NCBI GenBank assembly: GCA_030429545.1
Contig: JAUIFF010000003.1
Span: forward strand, 434,001-498,000
Source: Polyangia bacterium
GTDB lineage: Bacteria; Myxococcota_A; Polyangia; Nannocystales; Nannocystaceae
Reading direction: 5' to 3'
Length of the DNA stretch: 64,000 nt
Under the pieces are notes generated by a model that searched no databases, had not been told where the DNA came from, and saw nothing but the letters and a program-made list of their open reading frames with translations. A program made the translations under genes and the position numbers. The number at the start of each line of letters is the position of its first letter. Within the stretch, counting starts at the first letter, position 1. Below are positions 1 through 7,155 of this stretch, piece after piece.

Positions 1-65
1 TCGATCCCGACACCTACGGACTCGACAACGTCCCTGGCTCACCCGCTGGCAAACTCAACCAGTAG
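1..65 (+). CDS. C-terminal end of a gene running in from the left
   Basis: An open frame enters from the left edge and stops at TAG 63-65. Only about 20 residues are visible (ending NVPGSPAGKLNQ), too few to assign a family. It would converge on obgE, whose stop codon lies 48 bases further on. The call rests only on the open frame and the position. Confidence 0.35.
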   Translation, partial: DPDTYGLDNVPGSPAGKLNQ

Positions 66-113
66 CAAACTCGGTCTCGTTGTGGTTCCCGCCCGTATCT
101 TCGCAAGAGCCGG

Positions 114-1367
114 CTAATCGTTGGTCCCGTCGTCGCCTGCATCTTGCCGGCGCGTTCGATCGACCCGGCGCCACACCGCTTCGAGCAACTTTGGGATGCC
201 CTCCCCTGTCTGCGCCGAAATCGGAAACAGCGGGATTTTCCGCTCTCGCAGCGCTGCCTTGGTTTTGGCCAGCAGTTCGCGGCCCTCGGGGGTGTCGACC
301 TTGTTCAATGCGACTACGCGTGGGCGCCCGGCAAACATTGAGCCGTAGCGCGTCAACTCCAGTTCCAATGCCTCTAGGTCTGCCAACGGCTCACGGTCTT
401 CGGCCGGATCGGGCGCCAAAACATGTAACAGCACCCGTGTCCGCTCGAGATGTCGCAAAAAGTCGTGCCCGAGGCCGCGGCCATCGCTCGCACCGCGAAT
501 CAACCCCGGGATATCGGCCACCACCATGGAGCGTTGATCGGGGAGTGAGACCACCCCGAGTTGTGGGACCAGGGTGGTAAACGGGTAGTTCGCAATCTTG
601 GGCCGCGCGCGGCTGATACGACTGATCAGTGTGGACTTGCCAACATTTGGAAAACCCACCAAACCGACATCGGCGAGCAATTTGAGCTCTAGACGCAGCC
701 AAAAGGCCTCACCCGGTTGCCCCTCTTCGGCGTAGCTCGGAGCACGGTTGGTCGAACTTCGAAAGTGCAGGTTGCCCCTCCCGCCGCGGCCACCTGAAGC
801 CACGGTGACCTGTTGCCCGTGGCTGACCAGGTCGGCGATGACATCGCCCACCTGGGGTTTGGGGGGTGCCGCCTTCCGCCTACGCCCGCGGCGCGAGTCG
901 TCGACTTTGGCAGCACTCAACTCCGCTGCGCGATCCGAGATCTCCGCTTCTTCTGCCTCGCCCGGTTGCTCCTGCGGCCACGGGCCTTCGACGTAGATGA
1001 TTTCCATCCCGTCGGCATCATCTTCGGCGTTGGCCCATGGCGGAGGCGAACCTGGAGGGCCGGCCTCACCTTCGAGATAGACCATGGTGCCCACCGGTAC
1101 GCGGACAATCAGATCTTCGCCACCACGACCGTTTTTGCCCTTGTTGCCCCCGGCCTGCCCAGACTTTGCCTTGTAGTGCTGGCGAAATTTGAGGTCGAGG
1201 AGGGTCGACTTGTGGTCGTCGGCAACCAATAAAATATCCCCGCCGCGGCCACCATCGCCTCCGGCGGGGCCCCCTTGGGGGACATAGGGTTCACGGCGCC
1301 AGGCTACGATCCCGTTGCCACCACGCCCGGCCCGCACCTCAATGCGGACCTGATCGATGAACCGCAT
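114..1367 (-). CDS. obgE: Obg-family ribosome-assembly GTPase
   Basis: Obg GTPases bind the 50S subunit and act in late ribosome assembly and stress signalling in the cytoplasm. The 417-residue product starts MRFIDQVRIEVRAGRGGNG, the typical glycine-rich Obg fold, and has G1 GFPNVGKST at about residues 238-246, then DIPGLI and NKVD. It is the third gene of an rplU-rpmA-obgE operon, the common bacterial order, and begins 3 bases after the rpmA stop. Unusual is an acidic, proline- and alanine-rich insertion of about 70 residues (about 101-172) inside the N-terminal Obg domain, between the strand ending VGTMVYLEG and the segment QVGDVIADL; standard Obg proteins lack it. The C-terminus is short and charged (DAGDDGTND). 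Family assignment is secure; the role of the insertion is unknown. Confidence 0.97.
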   Translation of the reverse strand: MRFIDQVRIEVRAGRGGNGIVAWRREPYVPQGGPAGGDGGRGGDILLVADDHKSTLLDLKFRQHYKAKSGQAGGNKGKNGRGGEDLIVRVPVGTMVYLEGEAGPPGSPPPWANAEDDADGMEIIYVEGPWPQEQPGEAEEAEISDRAAELSAAKVDDSRRGRRRKAAPPKPQVGDVIADLVSHGQQVTVASGGRGGRGNLHFRSSTNRAPSYAEEGQPGEAFWLRLELKLLADVGLVGFPNVGKSTLISRISRARPKIANYPFTTLVPQLGVVSLPDQRSMVVADIPGLIRGASDGRGLGHDFLRHLERTRVLLHVLAPDPAEDREPLADLEALELELTRYGSMFAGRPRVVALNKVDTPEGRELLAKTKAALRERKIPLFPISAQTGEGIPKLLEAVWRRVDRTRRQDAGDDGTND

Positions 1368-1370
1368 GTG

Positions 1371-1652
1371 TTACTCGGCGGCTGCCTTGTCGGCTGCAAC
1401 CGGATCGACGGCGACGTACGAACGTCGCTCGCGCCCACGCTTGTAAAAGCGAACGACGCCGTCGGTGAGAGCAAAAAGTGTAAAGTCGCGCCCACGTCCG
1501 ACACCGGTACCAGCACGATAGCGGCTACCGACTTGGCGAACGATGATGTTGCCGGCTTTGACGGTCTGCCCGCCAAAGATCTTGACCCCGCGCCGTTGCG
1601 CATTGGAGTCGCGACCGTTCTTAATAGAACCCTGACCTTTTTTATGTGCCAT
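1371..1652 (-). CDS. rpmA: Large ribosomal subunit protein bL27
   Basis: bL27 is a 50S protein whose N-terminus reaches the peptidyl-transferase centre. The product is 93 residues and begins [20 protein letters not shown], the canonical start, followed by the conserved [19 protein letters not shown] and the RAGTGVGRG loop. It has no cleavable N-terminal extension of the Firmicutes type. The C-terminus is slightly extended and Ala-rich. It lies between rplU (25-base gap) and obgE (3-base gap), so it should be co-transcribed. Confidence 0.98.
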   Translation of the reverse strand: MAHKKGQGSIKNGRDSNAQRRGVKIFGGQTVKAGNIIVRQVGSRYRAGTGVGRGRDFTLFALTDGVVRFYKRGRERRSYVAVDPVAADKAAAE

Positions 1653-1677
1653 CTGGAACCTCCCCTAGCTGCGCGAC

Positions 1678-2001
1678 TTAGGCGCGGATCGCGTTGACCT
1701 TGAGCTCGGTGTAAGCCTGCCGATGGCCGGCTTTTTTGCGGTAGTTACGACGCGGCTTGAACTTGAAGACGATGAGCTTGCGGCCACGGCCGTGCGACAC
1801 GACTTCGACGTTGACGGCGGCGCCCTTGACCACTGGGGTACCGACTTTGACATCGTCGCCGCGGCCGACGAGCAGCACGTCTTCGATATCAAAGGAAGTC
1901 CCGACTTCGCGGTTGAGCTTTTCGACGCGCAACACGGCGCCAGTCTCAACCCGGTACTGCTTGCCGCCAGTGCGGATGATCGCTTGTTGTTGGTCACTCA
2001 C
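1678..2001 (-). CDS. rplU: Large ribosomal subunit protein bL21
   Basis: bL21 is a 50S protein that binds 23S rRNA. The 107-residue product contains AIIRTGGKQYRVETG near the N-terminus and the KFKPRRNYRKKAGHRQ segment near the C-terminus, both typical. The chosen start is GTG at 1999-2001, giving MSDQQQ before the conserved AIIRTGGKQ; no closer ATG exists. It is the first gene of the rplU-rpmA-obgE operon, and a good sigma-70-like promoter lies about 100 bases upstream. Confidence 0.96.
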   Translation of the reverse strand: MSDQQQAIIRTGGKQYRVETGAVLRVEKLNREVGTSFDIEDVLLVGRGDDVKVGTPVVKGAAVNVEVVSHGRGRKLIVFKFKPRRNYRKKAGHRQAYTELKVNAIRA

Positions 2002-2098
2002 GAGAGAATCAAACCTCTTGGGACGATGCGCCCGCCCAAGCGACGGCCTTCGAGCTGGCCGCGGCTACCCGGTTCGACGCCGGGCACGGAGAGCGTGG

Positions 2099-2126
2099 AT
2101 TTTAGGGAACTCGGGGCGGTCGTCAA
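2099..2126 (-). promoter_or_regulatory. Probable sigma-70 promoter of rplU-rpmA-obgE
   Basis: Read on the minus strand, TTGACG (2121-2126) is followed by a 16-base spacer and TAAAAT (2099-2104), five of six matches to TATAAT. Transcription would begin near 2092, leaving a leader of about 90 bases before rplU. Position and quality fit a housekeeping promoter; it is not proven. Confidence 0.6.
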
Positions 2127-2307
2127 GCGACATCAGTCCGATTTTCGCGCAAAAACGGGCGATTCACAGGGATTTGTTTACCATCGTGTGGGTTCACACG
2201 GGGCTCATGCGAGGATCTCGCTACCCCTACCGGACCAGCATCACCGGTCGCCGGGGATGCTTGTATGAACAAGCTTCTCAGCAAAATGTATACGCAACAG
2301 AGCTGAG
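2127..2307. other. Gene-free stretch with two short perfect inverted repeats
   Basis: The stretch lies between the rplU promoter and the diguanylate cyclase terminator; no convincing gene is present. It holds CGTGTG-GGTT-CACACG at 2185-2200 and GCTTGT-ATGA-ACAAGC at 2259-2274, each with perfect 6-bp arms and a 4-base centre. The second is a one-mismatch relative of the window-wide TGYANNTRCA palindrome. Both lie upstream of the promoter, where operators could sit, but this is speculative. Confidence 0.4.
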
Positions 2308-2326
2308 TCCGCCAGCCCTTGGCGGA
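2308..2326 (-). terminator. Hairpin after the diguanylate cyclase gene
   Basis: Perfect 7-bp arms TCCGCCA/TGGCGGA with a 5-base loop lie just past the stop of the gene at 2332-4521. No strong T-run follows on the minus strand, so it may be an imperfect terminator or a 3'-end stabilising hairpin. Confidence 0.45.
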
Positions 2327-2331
2327 GCTTT

Positions 2332-4521
2332 CTAGCTCTTCATGTCGCCGACGCGAATCACACAGTTGCGGCCGTTTCGCTTGCAGTGATAGAGCGCCTG
2401 GTCGGCCTTCTCGATCAACTCCTGGCGGTTTTTACTGTCGCTTGGATACTCGGCAACACCCATCGAAATCGTGACTTGAAACGGACCGTCGTCGCTGGTC
2501 ATCACCTGGCTGCCGATCTCCTCGCGCAGCTTGTTGGCAAACACCTCGGCCCCTGCCGCGTCGGTGTCGGGGAGCACCAAAACAAACTCCTCACCGCCGT
2601 AGCGAGCGACGATGTCGACCTTGCGCGAGCGACCTTTGAACACCGCGGCGACACGCCTGAGCACGGCGTCGCCAACCGGGTGCCCGTAGGTGTCGTTGAC
2701 ACTCTTGAAGTGATCGATGTCGGTCAAAATCACCGAGAACTTTTGCCCGGAGCGCTCGGCCAGGGCGTGCAGCGTTGCCAGGCGTTCTTGGAAGGCGCGG
2801 TGATTGGTCAGCCCGGTGAGCCCATCGGTTGTCGCCCGCAGCTCCATCGAGTTGTACATACGGGCGTTTTGCAGGCTCACGCTGACCTGCTGGGTGATCA
2901 CCCGGAGCATGTCGATGGTGGCCTGCGGGTATTGCTGCGCCGAACTACTTGCCAATACAATTGTTCCGAGGACCTTCTCGCCCCGCAACAACGGCAACAC
3001 AACCAACGATCTGGCCCGGGTCAGCCGTGTTCTCGCGGTGAAGACCACGGTTTCGGGCTCAAACGTCTGGGTTTTGGCCGGCATGTGGTGGCGATTTTTG
3101 ACCGCCATGGCCACCAGCCCGACGCCGTCGTCGAACATCAAACCGTCGAGCCGGGCCCGGACTTCCGACCAGACCCCCTGGGAATCTTTTGTATCTACAG
3201 CTAACACGCGATGGTGGCCGGCCTGGTCGTCAAACTCGGTCACCGCCACCAGGTCGTAGCCGGCCACGGTTTGCAGGGCGGCAAAGGTCTTGCGGTAGAC
3301 GTCGTCTAAGGTCAGGGCCTCCGACAGCATTTCGCTGGCGCGGAAAAACTGCTGCTGTTCGTACTTGTCGCGCTCGATCGCGGTAAACACCCGCTCGTGC
3401 GTCAATACCCGCCCCATGTGGGCAACAGCGGCCTCGAGGCTTTGGCACTCGCGCTCGCTAAACGCCTCGGCGTGGCTGCGATCGACACATAAGATTGCAC
3501 TGACCTGCTGGCCCTCGCACAGCGGCACAGCACACAACGCGCCGACGTCGATGGGCTCGCGGTAATACGGTGGCAATCGCCGGCCCTTGAGCTGGCCGAG
3601 GCGCAGGGGTTTGGGGTCGCCGAGCATGTTGCTCAAAAGCCCCGTGGTCGGCAGGGTGCAGGCCTCGGGAAAACACTGCGCGACATTGCTGTCGATCGCC
3701 TTGAGCGAAAGTTCGGCCTGGCCTTCGGGGGTTTTGTGTACCCACAACAACGCCGCGGTTTGGAGGTTGTGGGCCGCCCGCAGCAACCGCAGTGTATGCC
3801 CGACCTGGAGGTGAATGGTCTCGACTGCGCCCTGGGCTAGGCGCGCCTCTTCGTCCTGGCGATCGCGGACCTTGGCCACTGGCATGTCGCGGGCCAGCAG
3901 GCGAAAATCACAGGCCTCCCGGCGCATGCGGGCAACCTCTCCCTCGACCCGGCGACGGTGCTCAGCGCGTAACCGGCGGACCAAACTGGCCAACACCAGG
4001 GCATTGCCGGCGGCAAAAAACAACAGGTAGGTGATGTGCATCGCCGTCAACCGGGTGGCATCGGCAGTTTGCGCTGCATGCCCGGTGAGGAGTTCAAGCG
4101 CGACGGCTGCCACCAACAGCACGGCAGCGACCCGGCGGGAGCGGTGCAGCACCGCCAAAAACGATACAAGTGCGTATACAAGTGGATAGAGAAAGCTGTG
4201 GCTGCCCCCGGTCATCGCAACCAGCAGGTAAGCGCCCGTGAGCATGAGCAGACCGTGTTCGAGCTCCTGGGTCTCGGCCCGTGCTGCCGTCAGGGGGATC
4301 CCGTCAACCTCGCGTGCCAATTCTTGCCGCAGGGTTCGAACCACCGCGATTGTATAGGCACATAAACCGGTCATCAGCAGCAAGTCGCCGCGCCAAAACG
4401 CATCGAGGTCGATGGCTCCGGCACCGATCAACAGCCACACCGCAAAGGTCGCCAAATGCCCCCAGCTGGCACGCAGCTGCTTTTGCACGCGATAGATCGC
4501 CCGGGCAGTCGCAGTCGTCAT
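2332..4521 (-). CDS. Membrane-bound GAF-GGDEF diguanylate cyclase
   Basis: The product should make cyclic di-GMP from two GTP at the inner membrane. The 729-residue protein starts with several hydrophobic segments in the first ~190 residues, then one or two GAF-like sensor regions (about 215-540), and ends with a GGDEF domain (about 560-729). The active-site motif reads GGEEF within VARYGGEEFVLVLP, and an RKVD five residues before it matches the RxxD product-inhibition site, so feedback control by cyclic di-GMP is expected. DxLTxLxNHR-type and NDTYGHPVGD motifs are also visible. Start ATG 4519-4521. The gene stands alone, 67 bases from the ftsB-like gene. The signal sensed is unknown. One TGYANNTRCA palindrome lies in the gene at 3190. 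Confidence 0.94.
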   Translation of the reverse strand: MTTATARAIYRVQKQLRASWGHLATFAVWLLIGAGAIDLDAFWRGDLLLMTGLCAYTIAVVRTLRQELAREVDGIPLTAARAETQELEHGLLMLTGAYLLVAMTGGSHSFLYPLVYALVSFLAVLHRSRRVAAVLLVAAVALELLTGHAAQTADATRLTAMHITYLLFFAAGNALVLASLVRRLRAEHRRRVEGEVARMRREACDFRLLARDMPVAKVRDRQDEEARLAQGAVETIHLQVGHTLRLLRAAHNLQTAALLWVHKTPEGQAELSLKAIDSNVAQCFPEACTLPTTGLLSNMLGDPKPLRLGQLKGRRLPPYYREPIDVGALCAVPLCEGQQVSAILCVDRSHAEAFSERECQSLEAAVAHMGRVLTHERVFTAIERDKYEQQQFFRASEMLSEALTLDDVYRKTFAALQTVAGYDLVAVTEFDDQAGHHRVLAVDTKDSQGVWSEVRARLDGLMFDDGVGLVAMAVKNRHHMPAKTQTFEPETVVFTARTRLTRARSLVVLPLLRGEKVLGTIVLASSSAQQYPQATIDMLRVITQQVSVSLQNARMYNSMELRATTDGLTGLTNHRAFQERLATLHALAERSGQKFSVILTDIDHFKSVNDTYGHPVGDAVLRRVAAVFKGRSRKVDIVARYGGEEFVLVLPDTDAAGAEVFANKLREEIGSQVMTSDDGPFQVTISMGVAEYPSDSKNRQELIEKADQALYHCKRNGRNCVIRVGDMKS

Positions 4522-4588
4522 AGCGTCCTCATGGCGGCGAAAAGCGAGCGGTCACGCCAGGGCCAGCACGACCACAACAAGCTGGCGG

Positions 4589-4897
4589 TCACGGCTTCCT
4601 CGCGGGTTTGGCTTCGAGGGTCTCGACCTCAAACACAACTTCGTCGGGGTAGATCAGGTTGAGGTCCTCGCGGGCGATCCGGGCAACTTCGGCGGGGTCG
4701 CGTTTGAGCGCGGCAACCTCGGCCCGCAGCAACGCGATTTCCTGGGCCAGCTCGAGATTTTTTTGGCGCAGTTGGTCCTCTTCACGGCGGACCCGGACAA
4801 GGTCGTCCCCACCACTTCCCGCGTAGATGTGCTGGGGCACAAACGCAACGGCACCGGCAAGCAGCGCCGAGAGCAGAATTCGGTTCAACCACTGCAT
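4589..4897 (-). CDS. ftsB: FtsB/DivIC-type septum formation protein
   Basis: A small bitopic division protein of the FtsB/DivIC family, which links FtsL and FtsQ in the divisome. Starting at ATG 4895-4897 (MQWLNRILLSALLAG) it has 102 residues: one transmembrane helix at about 5-25, a charged coiled coil at about 33-70 (RREEDQLRQKNLELAQEIAL) and the family's ending ARxDLNLIYPDEVVFEV. A longer frame is open upstream but adds an unrelated basic stretch before the helix, so I reject it. FtsB and DivIC cannot be separated from sequence alone. Confidence 0.8.
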   Translation of the reverse strand: MQWLNRILLSALLAGAVAFVPQHIYAGSGGDDLVRVRREEDQLRQKNLELAQEIALLRAEVAALKRDPAEVARIAREDLNLIYPDEVVFEVETLEAKPARKP

Positions 4898-4970
4898 AGC
4901 GTGGCGCCAAGCTACCGGGGCCCGGGGAGCGGTCCAAATAAGTCGAGATTTGGGCGCGGGTGCGTGGGCA

Positions 4971-5417
4971 ATGGTCGGATTTTCTCTGACCTCGTGCGAT
5001 GTCGTCAAAGACCCGGCGGACCTCGCTGCCCTCCCGGCCATCGATATCCGCGGCGCGGTCGGTGGCCTCACCCCTGGGGGTGGCGCGTTTGTCCGAATTG
5101 TTACCGACGATGTGTTTGAGGCAGTCGCTTGGTCTTGGTACCTCGAGGCCGACCTGGTCGATGGGCAGGGCTCGTCGGTGTCGACGATCTACTATCAAAG
5201 AGGGCGAGCGGGCGAGCGGGCGACCTATGTCGACGGGGTGCCAAATGGCGGCGGGGTCGAGGTGGTCGAGGAACCCAATGGGATCTTGATGCATATACCA
5301 CCAACCAAAGCGGCTGGTGTGCGCGTAAGTGCCGGCTATGCCAACGAGGGCGCCCCCCAACCGACGGCCGATGCAGTCGAGGGCACGATTGTGTTTGACG
5401 AAGTCCTGCTGCCGTAG
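4971..5417 (+). CDS. Hypothetical protein, 148 residues
   Basis: The frame starts at ATG 4971 (MVGFSLTSCDVVKDPADL) and ends in VFDEVLLP. It is divergent from ftsB and converges on exbD with a 47-base gap. The product is acidic, rich in Val, Gly and Asp, has alternating hydrophobic residues suggesting beta structure (IRGAVGG, FVRIVTDD, AWSWYLEADL), and lacks a clear signal peptide or membrane segment. I recognise no family. That it is a real gene is inferred from its fit between neighbours and from third-position GC, not from homology. Confidence 0.6.
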   Translation: MVGFSLTSCDVVKDPADLAALPAIDIRGAVGGLTPGGGAFVRIVTDDVFEAVAWSWYLEADLVDGQGSSVSTIYYQRGRAGERATYVDGVPNGGGVEVVEEPNGILMHIPPTKAAGVRVSAGYANEGAPQPTADAVEGTIVFDEVLLP

Positions 5418-5464
5418 GCCAAACCGTCGCCAGATTTGGGGCTCCACGGCGCGCGGGTACAAAC

Positions 5465-5902
5465 CTACTGCTTGCTCAAGATCCCCATCTTTTTGATGCC
5501 GCAGCTGCGGGCGACATCCATGGCTTGGACCACGCGCTCGTGCTTGGTGTTGCGGTCGGCTTTGATATTGATGGTCGCCGCCTCGCCGCCCTTGGCCGCG
5601 TCGCACAGCCGCATCTCCAACTCGCGCAGGTCGACGAGCTTGCCGTTCATCTCCAACTCGCCAGCCTCGGAGATCTTGACGACCAACGCCTCCTGTTGCT
5701 GGACCGGCTCCTTGTTTTGCGACTTTGGGAGGTCGAGCTTAAAGGCCGACTCATTGCGGAACGAGGCGGTCAACAAGAAGAAGATCAGCAACTGAAAGGT
5801 GACGTCGATGAGTGGCGTAAGGTCGACAATAGCAGAGCCCGAGCCGCGCCCGCGCCCTCCGCTGAGGCCCCCCTGGCCGCGTTTGCCACCGCGAAAATTC
5901 AC
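5465..5902 (-). CDS. exbD: ExbD/TolR biopolymer transport protein
   Basis: This is the proton-motive-force energy-transduction partner of ExbB/TolQ. The 145-residue protein has a Gly/Arg-rich cytoplasmic start, one transmembrane helix with the conserved channel Asp in VDLTPLIDVTFQLLIFFLL (about 26-44), and a periplasmic domain with EALVVKISEAGELEMNG and INIKADRNT. The start is GTG, overlapping the exbB stop as GTGA, which implies translational coupling. No TonB or TolA lies nearby, so the driven transporter or division process is unknown. Confidence 0.93.
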   Translation of the reverse strand: MNFRGGKRGQGGLSGGRGRGSGSAIVDLTPLIDVTFQLLIFFLLTASFRNESAFKLDLPKSQNKEPVQQQEALVVKISEAGELEMNGKLVDLRELEMRLCDAAKGGEAATINIKADRNTKHERVVQAMDVARSCGIKKMGILSKQ

Positions 5903-6597
5903 GCGTCGTCCCGCTCCCGTTTGCCGCCCTCGCGCGCCTTGGCGGCCTTGGCTTGTTCAGCTTCTTTGGCCCGCCGGTTATCTTCGAGGAGGTTGACGAT
6001 CCCCATGGCGTCTTCCTCCATCTCGACCACCAGGGTGTTGGTGCGGCCCTGCAAAAACCGGTAGAGCAGCAGCATCGGGATGGCGACGGTGAGGCCATAG
6101 GCGGTGGTGATCAGCGCCTGCCAAATGCCCTGGGCGAACGTGTCGGGACCGACCTGCCCCGAGGCATAGGCGGTGACGAACTCGCGGAACACTTGGATCA
6201 TGCCGGTGACGGTTCCGAGCAGTCCGAGCAGGGGCGAGATCGTGGCGATGGTGCCGACGACCTCGACATTGCGGTCCATGTGGGAAACCTCGCGGGCACC
6301 GACTTCTTCGACCATTTCCTTGATGTCGCTGCGCCGCTGATCCTGCTCAAACGCCCGCAACGAGGCCGCCATGATCAGGGCGATGCTCGACCCGTTTTCT
6401 TCGCACAGGAGCAGGGCTTCGGAGATCTTGCCGCGAGCGACCATGCCACGGATCCGCTCGACAAAGGCGCGGGGCAGAACTTTGGCGCGTTGTAGCGACC
6501 ACAGGCGCTCGAGGAACACGCCGACCCCGATGATCGAGGCCGCCAAAATGACCCACATGAGTGGGCCGCCCTGTTCAAACAGTTCTCCGATATCCAT
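5899..6597 (-). CDS. exbB: ExbB/TolQ/MotA proton-channel protein
   Basis: Channel subunit of an ExbBD/TolQR energy-transducing complex in the inner membrane. The 232 residues contain three hydrophobic segments (about 14-32, 115-140 and 155-180). Segment two is preceded by EVVGTIATISPLLGLLGTVTG, the family hallmark, and segment three includes ALITTAYGLTVAIP. The C-terminus is long and charged. It is followed directly by exbD with overlapping stop and start codons. ExbB is preferred over TolQ only because no tol genes are seen. Confidence 0.92.
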   Translation of the reverse strand: MDIGELFEQGGPLMWVILAASIIGVGVFLERLWSLQRAKVLPRAFVERIRGMVARGKISEALLLCEENGSSIALIMAASLRAFEQDQRRSDIKEMVEEVGAREVSHMDRNVEVVGTIATISPLLGLLGTVTGMIQVFREFVTAYASGQVGPDTFAQGIWQALITTAYGLTVAIPMLLLYRFLQGRTNTLVVEMEEDAMGIVNLLEDNRRAKEAEQAKAAKAREGGKRERDDA

Positions 6598-6746
6598 GGC
6601 GGGGAGCAGCGAGGCTGGTCGACTGCGGGGGCATCATGCGTCCGCATCGCGCACGAGTGCAAGGGCCCGGGCCACAAACCTGGCGGCCCGACGAGTTGTT
6701 CCGCAAACCCAACGTCGACCCGGCCGGCCGACTTAAAAATTGCTGC

Positions 6747-6775
6747 TTGACGAGCGGCGAGGAGGTTGATAGACA
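6747..6775 (+). promoter_or_regulatory. Possible promoter of the tRNA-Ala gene
   Basis: TTGACG (6747-6752), a 17-base spacer and TAGACA (6770-6775) precede the tRNA by 35 bases. The -35 element is good and the -10 weak. Confidence 0.35.
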
Positions 6776-6810
6776 CCCGCCTCACCGCACGGATGCGGAA
6801 CAACTTCTCC

Positions 6811-6883
6811 GGGGGCATAGCTCAGCTGGGAGAGCGTCGCGCTGGCAGCGCGAAGGTCAAGGGTTCGATCCCCTTTGCCTCCA
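6811..6883 (+). tRNA. tRNA-Ala (anticodon GGC)
   Basis: The 73-base sequence folds as a full cloverleaf. The acceptor stem GGGGGCA pairs with TGCCTCC with one G-T pair. The D arm is GCTC/GAGC, the anticodon stem TCGCG/CGCGA has loop CTGGCAG (anticodon GGC), and the T arm AAGGG/CCCTT has loop TTCGATC. The discriminator is A, as expected for alanine. The 3' CCA is not encoded, so it must be added by tRNA nucleotidyltransferase. Confidence 0.97.
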
Positions 6884-6893
6884 TCAACAAGCA

Positions 6894-6926
6894 AACAGCG
6901 AGGTCTAGCGATCTCGCTGTTTTTTA
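6894..6926 (+). terminator. Intrinsic terminator of the tRNA-Ala gene
   Basis: Arms AACAGCGAG (6894-6902) and CTCGCTGTT (6913-6921) are perfectly paired and run into a T-tract. It lies 11 bases after the tRNA. The following ~230 bases, up to the HTTM gene, hold no recognisable feature. Confidence 0.87.
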
Positions 6927-7155
6927 TTGCGCCACGCAACAGTGTCGAGCTGGGCGCCCGTGCAGCAACACGCACGAGCTGTGTTTTCCTCGTCTGTGCA
7001 GGCCAGCGAAACATGTGAGCGAGGCCATGGGGGTTTTCACGGCTTTCGGGTGACGCGGCGTCAGCTTCGGCCTGGTCACACGTTAGCGCCCTCGCCAATT
7101 CCGCACGTGTCGGCACAGCGTCGTGTTATCAGGGATCCGACGCGGATATTCTGCC

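Noticed and set aside
4782..5606. 274-codon minus-strand frame across the hypothetical gene and exbD
   Set aside because: It overlaps exbD and the ftsB-like gene in other frames and encodes a low-complexity Arg/Gly/His-rich sequence.
6733..7116. 127-codon minus-strand frame over the tRNA
   Set aside because: It lies antisense to a certain tRNA-Ala gene and its terminator.
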